36,185 nt of DNA, taken from Fibrobacterota bacterium. GTDB lineage: Bacteria > Fibrobacterota > Fibrobacteria > UBA11236. A program made the translations under genes and the position numbers. The stretch spans positions 1 through 36,185 of the forward strand of contig JAQBPO010000034.1 of the NCBI GenBank assembly GCA_028287465.1, written 5' to 3'. Below the pieces are notes generated by a model. It was not told where the DNA came from. It made no database searches and was given only the letters and a program-made list of their open reading frames with translations. Positions 33,426 through 36,185 of the stretch are shown here, piece after piece. How positions within the stretch are numbered: the first letter of the stretch is position 1; the number at the start of each line of letters is the position of its first letter.

Positions 33426-34364
33426 TCAGCTGTCTCCACGGCGGCGAAGCGCCAATCCGACGGCCCCGGCGCATTGCGGCGCGGAGGGCTGGAATACGGC
33501 GCTTTTTTCCGGGCCCAAGGCGAAGGTGATCTCCTTGAAGGCGTTGAGGTGCAGGACTTCGGTGGGAAGGTTCGCTTCGAGGATCTCCCGGAACTCGTTG
33601 TCCAGGGCGAGGTCCCCGCAAAGGACTATCTGGTCGATGCCGCCCCATCCATCATGGGCGCGATCGAGGGACGCGCGGATCTGGTTCACGAGTCCCAGTA
33701 CGATGTCCGCCTTGGCGTCCGCGCCGGAAGTCATGAAGGCGGCGTCCACGGTCGTGCTCTCGAAACCGATGAACCGGCCGTTCTGGGTGCGGATGCACTT
33801 GATGACGTTGGAGTCCGCCTTGATCAGGAAGGTCTTGAGCGGCAGTTTTTCCGGATAGTTGGCTTCGTAGACGTTCTGGGCGGCGAAAACGTCCAGGTCC
33901 ATCACCGCCAGGGTGAATCCGCTCTGATCCATGATGCGCTTGAAACGTTCGACCTCGCTGCGGCGGAAGGCCGCGACGAGGTATACCCGGGCGGTTTCGT
34001 CCTGGTTCGACCCCAGGGCCTGGTAATCGAGGAGGTATTCGTCCAAAGGATGGATCAGATACTGTTCCATCTCCCATTGGATGGCATCGTTGATATTGTC
34101 CTCGGAATTGGGGACGTCCACTTGGCGGATGACGGCGTTTTCGCCGGACATCGCGGTCACCAGGTCGGCGTCGGCCTCGGAGACATGCTTGGAAACGCTT
34201 TGCTTGATCTGGTCGGCCAGGTAGGAATCATCGTCCCAGCGGCTGGCGTCCAGGGGCTTGATGGCCACGGTCGAGATCTGATTCTCGGCCGGAAGGAATT
34301 CTACCAATTTCAGGTAGGAGCGGCTCAGTTCAAGAGCCACAACGCTTGAGTTTTTTTTGGCCAT
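33426..34364 (-). CDS. pilM: Type IV pilus assembly PilM-like, actin-fold ATPase
   Basis: A 312-residue cytosolic protein with the actin-like ATPase pattern of PilM: a first phosphate-loop segment SSVVALELSRSYLKLVEF (6-23), the region SGENAVIRQVDVPNSEDNINDAIQWEMEQYL typical of PilM, and a second nucleotide segment QIVLCGDLALDNEF near 245. It binds the N-terminal tail of PilN. The ATG follows the ComEA-like gene stop by 7 nt, and pilN follows directly, so the pair is translationally coupled. The last residues (GAVGLALRRRGDS) also match the PilM end. The pairing with a MIRINLL protein makes the assignment likely; type II secretion GspL is the alternative. Confidence 0.75.
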   Translation of the reverse strand: MAKKNSSVVALELSRSYLKLVEFLPAENQISTVAIKPLDASRWDDDSYLADQIKQSVSKHVSEADADLVTAMSGENAVIRQVDVPNSEDNINDAIQWEMEQYLIHPLDEYLLDYQALGSNQDETARVYLVAAFRRSEVERFKRIMDQSGFTLAVMDLDVFAAQNVYEANYPEKLPLKTFLIKADSNVIKCIRTQNGRFIGFESTTVDAAFMTSGADAKADIVLGLVNQIRASLDRAHDGWGGIDQIVLCGDLALDNEFREILEANLPTEVLHLNAFKEITFALGPEKSAVFQPSAPQCAGAVGLALRRRGDS

Positions 34365-34371
34365 GACGTAA

Positions 34372-34965
34372 TTATAATATTAAATAGGGTGCCAGCTTTT
34401 CCAGCTTTTTCTCCCCTATCCCTTTGACCTTCAACAAGTCCCGCAAATCGCGGAACGGTCCGTTCGATCGCCGGAAGCGCACGATGGCATCCGCGGTTTT
34501 AGCTCCGATGCCGCGAACCTGGGTCAACTCGACCGCTTCGGCCCGGTTCAGGTTCACCTTTCCGGAGAAGCCGCCCTTGGCCGCGGGCGATCGCGCCGGC
34601 TTTCCGCCTTGGGATCGGGAAGGTTCCCGCGTTCCCGCGACTCTTGACGAATCATTGACCCAATCCGATCCGGTTGGCCCCTGATCGGGACGCGCCGATT
34701 CCCGATCCGGGGAGTCGGCCCCGGAACCGTCCGGAAGCGGACGGCCCGCGGAAAGGGAATCCGGGCTGGAGGATGCTCCAACGGAGTCGGAAGCGGTTGA
34801 ATCCGGAGCAGGGGCGCCTGCTTTCCCGGGGTTTCCGGAAGCGAAAGCCGGGTCCGCGAAAGGACCCAGCCTGACGCCCGAATGGCGGTAGGCCTTGATG
34901 CCGGAACCGGCGGCAAGGAAGAACAGGGTCAGGGCCAGATAGCCTTTTTCGGATTTGGTGAACAT
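34372..34965 (-). CDS. ComEA-like helix-hairpin-helix DNA-binding protein
   Basis: A 197-residue membrane-anchored protein. One hydrophobic segment (8-25) is followed by a long disordered linker (about 30-130), rich in Ser, Pro, Asp and Gly. The C-terminal HhH domain (about 135-197; VNLNRAEAVELTQVRGIGAKTADAIVRF and LLKVKGIGEKKLEKL) is the ComEA type. In naturally competent bacteria this class binds incoming DNA in the periplasm. Placement upstream of pilM and pilN fits a pilus-linked DNA-uptake role, though the linker is unusually long. The ATG at 34965 has no ribosome-binding site but a TATATT box ends 8 nt upstream. It is probably the first gene of the six-gene unit to the rhomboid. Confidence 0.85.
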   Translation of the reverse strand: MFTKSEKGYLALTLFFLAAGSGIKAYRHSGVRLGPFADPAFASGNPGKAGAPAPDSTASDSVGASSSPDSLSAGRPLPDGSGADSPDRESARPDQGPTGSDWVNDSSRVAGTREPSRSQGGKPARSPAAKGGFSGKVNLNRAEAVELTQVRGIGAKTADAIVRFRRSNGPFRDLRDLLKVKGIGEKKLEKLAPYLIL

Positions 34966-34972
34966 GGAACGG

Positions 34973-34978
34973 AATATA
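34973..34978 (-). promoter_or_regulatory. -10-like box directly before the ComEA-like gene
   Basis: TATATT on the minus strand (34978-34973) ends 8 nt before the ATG at 34965. No convincing -35 box lies 16-18 nt further up, and no ribosome-binding site lies between, so a leaderless start is possible but unproven. Confidence 0.3.
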
Positions 34979-35061
34979 GACGGATGCAGGAGGGGATGAA
35001 GTGCGGGCGGGCACGCTCACGGAAGGAACCCTCCCGGAAATGAGAACCCTAACGGAAACGG

Positions 35062-35092
35062 AAAAGGCGCCGGGGTCGCCCCCGAACGCCTT
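35062..35092 (-). terminator. Intrinsic terminator of the Lys/Asp-rich exported protein gene
   Basis: On the minus strand AAGGCG (35092-35087) pairs with CGCCTT (35069-35064), with an inner CGGGG/CCCCG stem (35084-35080 and 35075-35071), a small bulge and a 4-nt loop, followed by TTTT (complement of AAAA at 35062-35065). It lies 22 nt after the stop. Confidence 0.78.
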
Positions 35093-35113
35093 CTCCCTCG
35101 CCGTAAGAAGCGG

Positions 35114-35659
35114 TTAGTGGGCGGGAACGTCGTCTACTTCGGCCTTGGCCTGATCCTTCTGGTCTTCCATCTTGTCCTTATGCTTGGCGCGGGCCTGCTT
35201 GTCCTTCTTCAACTCCTTCTTGGAATTGTCGATGGCCTGCTTGTCGCCCGCGATCTCGGCCTTGTCATTGCGGACCGCGGACTCCTGGGCCGCCACGTCC
35301 GCCTTGTCCTTGCCGATGGCGGCATGGTCCTTGGATGTTTCCACCGGTCCGGCGCCGTTGTTCTGATCGTGCTTGAGGGCGTTGCGGGAATCGTCCAAGG
35401 TATCCTTCTCCGCCGCCAAGGCCTTCTTGTCGCGCTTCAGCTTCTTCTTGTCCGCTTTGGTCTCGGCCTTGCCGGCCTTGATGTCGCGCTTGTCCTGCTC
35501 GATCCGGGCGCTGTCGGTCTTGAGTTGCGCCGAGGTCTGCTCGACGGTCACGGCGGTGGCCGGAGCGGCGGTTGAGTTGACGGACTTGTCGTCGGCCCGC
35601 ACGGAGGCGGCGACGCCGAGGGCGATTGCGGCAGTGGCGAGGGAAATCCTGTACTTCAT
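35114..35659 (-). CDS. Small exported, Lys/Asp/Ala-rich protein, function unknown
   Basis: I do not recognise a defined family. Of three consecutive ATGs (35665, 35662, 35659), the last gives 181 residues and the best spacing (8 nt) to AGGGG. The N-terminus is a clear signal peptide (KYRISLATAAIALGVAASVRA-D). The mature part has almost no hydrophobic or aromatic residues and is built from loosely repeated stretches of K, D, A and E with D-K pairs (DKRDIKAGK, DKKKLKRDKKALAAEKDTLDD, GKDKADVAAQ). It should be a long, highly charged helix or disordered chain in the periplasm. Roles could include coating or buffering the envelope, or binding metal or nucleic acid; none can be read directly. It ends with a good terminator and forms its own unit. 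Confidence 0.85.
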   Translation of the reverse strand: MKYRISLATAAIALGVAASVRADDKSVNSTAAPATAVTVEQTSAQLKTDSARIEQDKRDIKAGKAETKADKKKLKRDKKALAAEKDTLDDSRNALKHDQNNGAGPVETSKDHAAIGKDKADVAAQESAVRNDKAEIAGDKQAIDNSKKELKKDKQARAKHKDKMEDQKDQAKAEVDDVPAH

Positions 35660-35883
35660 CATCATGACCCCTTTCGGTTCGGATTTTTCCAGAAAGTACG
35701 CTCGTGCAAACGCGAGGCAAGATTTTTTTTCCGCCGGATCCGGTGCGGTGCCCCGCTGGCATGGTCCGCCCGCAAAACGTTTTTTCGTCCTACCCGACCT
35801 CGGACGACGGCATCAAGGAGAAGCGAATTGGGGCCGGGGAAAAGCGGCGGCGCCCGCAGCGAACGCCATGGCCCGCTTCCAGG

Positions 35884-36185
35884 TCAGGCCCGCAGGAAGG
35901 CGAGGAGCGGCTTCAGGTCGCGGTCATCCGCCGCGCGCAAGGCCTCCAGGTAACGTTTGCGTGACTCGCCTTGAGTCCCTGCGGAGCCGCCCCAGGTGAA
36001 GCGCGGCATGCCGTAGGCCTGGACCAGCAACAGGTCCGCCATCAGGCGCGCATGCCGGCCATTGCCGCGATCGAAAGCGCGGATGGATACGAGCCGGTGG
36101 AAGAAGCGGGCGCAGGCCTCATCGGGGGGATGCACCCGCGCCTTGGACCAATAGGCCGCGTTCTCGCAAAGGGTCTTGAGCCTGG
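35884..36185 (-). CDS. Fic-domain protein (mobile-mystery-protein-B-like), N-terminus beyond the window, catalytic His absent
   Basis: The frame enters from the right edge, and about the last 99 residues are visible. They read ...LCENAAYWSKARVHPPDEA, then FFHRLVSIRAFDRGNGRHARLMADLLL, matching the Fic core of mobile-mystery-protein-B-like proteins, which typically have HRLVxIHPFxxGNGRHxRL. Normal Fic enzymes transfer AMP or another nucleotide to target hydroxyls using the His of HPFxxGNGR. Here the block is RAFDRGNGR: His is Arg (CGC) and Pro is Ala. The phosphate-binding GNGR is intact. Loss of the His usually abolishes AMP transfer, so the protein may be a pseudoenzyme or may use another chemistry. 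The gene lies upstream of, and on the same strand as, the Lys/Asp-rich protein, but 218 bp apart. Confidence 0.85.
   Translation of the reverse strand, partial: RLKTLCENAAYWSKARVHPPDEACARFFHRLVSIRAFDRGNGRHARLMADLLLVQAYGMPRFTWGGSAGTQGESRKRYLEALRAADDRDLKPLLAFLRA

Noticed and set aside
34371-34376. Perfect TATAAT on the minus strand 7 nt before the pilM ATG
   Set aside because: It is formed by the last Leu codon, the stop and the next bases of the ComEA-like gene (TTA TAA T), and no -35 box is at the right distance; pilM is more likely transcribed from upstream.
1-36185. CRISPR arrays, tRNA/rRNA genes, transposases, prophage and integrase sites
   Set aside because: No regularly spaced direct repeats, no cloverleaf or rRNA-like sequence, and no transposase or integrase motifs were seen in any frame. 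The only mobile-type hints are the inverted repeat near 26081-26224 and the Fic-family gene at the right edge.

Overview
This 36 kb window comes from a GC-rich Gram-negative bacterium. Visible signs are an outer-membrane-type lipoprotein, signal peptides, an ExbB/ExbD-like pair, a type IV pilus PilM/PilN-like pair and a protein with an outer-membrane-barrel-like C-terminus. Many secreted carbohydrate-active modules (CBM6, PKD, CBM_4_9-like, sialate O-acetylesterase, CotH with a chitobiase-type domain) suggest a polysaccharide-degrading, surface-active lifestyle. My best guess is a Fibrobacterota relative or a similar FCB lineage; this is inference, as no rRNA or other taxonomic marker is present. 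There are no tRNAs, rRNAs, CRISPR arrays, transposases or phage genes.

Layout. (1) 1-4009 (+): 3' part of dnaK, dnaJ with its own promoter, and a sigma-54 activator whose receiver domain lacks the phosphoacceptor Asp. (2) 4130-9402 (+): secreted alpha/beta hydrolase, a 1234-residue lipoprotein joining a glucose/sorbosone-dehydrogenase propeller to carbohydrate-binding and Ig/PKD modules, and an isolated 60-residue ORF with an upstream inverted repeat and a strong terminator. (3) 9638-11152 (-): guaB. (4) 11398-17581 (+): six tightly packed genes (asparagine synthase, acyl carrier protein, AMP-ligase, NAD-synthase-like enzyme, methyltransferase, hexapeptide acetyltransferase) that look like a small biosynthetic or surface-modification pathway. 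(5) 22635-17600 (-): PfkB kinase, VTC-domain protein, DUF4956 membrane protein and an 870-residue chitobiase/CotH/SGNH fusion. (6) 22925-28583 (+): secreted coiled-coil protein, divergent ExbB/MotA-like and ExbD-like proteins, and a large Ig-repeat, barrel-like protein, which together look like an energised envelope machine. (7) 28748-30301 (+): sialate O-acetylesterase. (8) 34965-30400 (-): ComEA-like, pilM, pilN, rsmD, coaD and rhomboid, closed by a clear terminator. (9) 36185-35114 (-): a Fic-family fragment with the catalytic His replaced, and a lysine/aspartate-rich exported protein.

The best candidates for undescribed systems are the acyl-carrier/AsnB/NadE-like operon (4), the VTC-DUF4956-CotH/SGNH operon (5) and the ExbBD-like envelope operon (6). 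Assignments rest on motifs read by eye; no database search was run.
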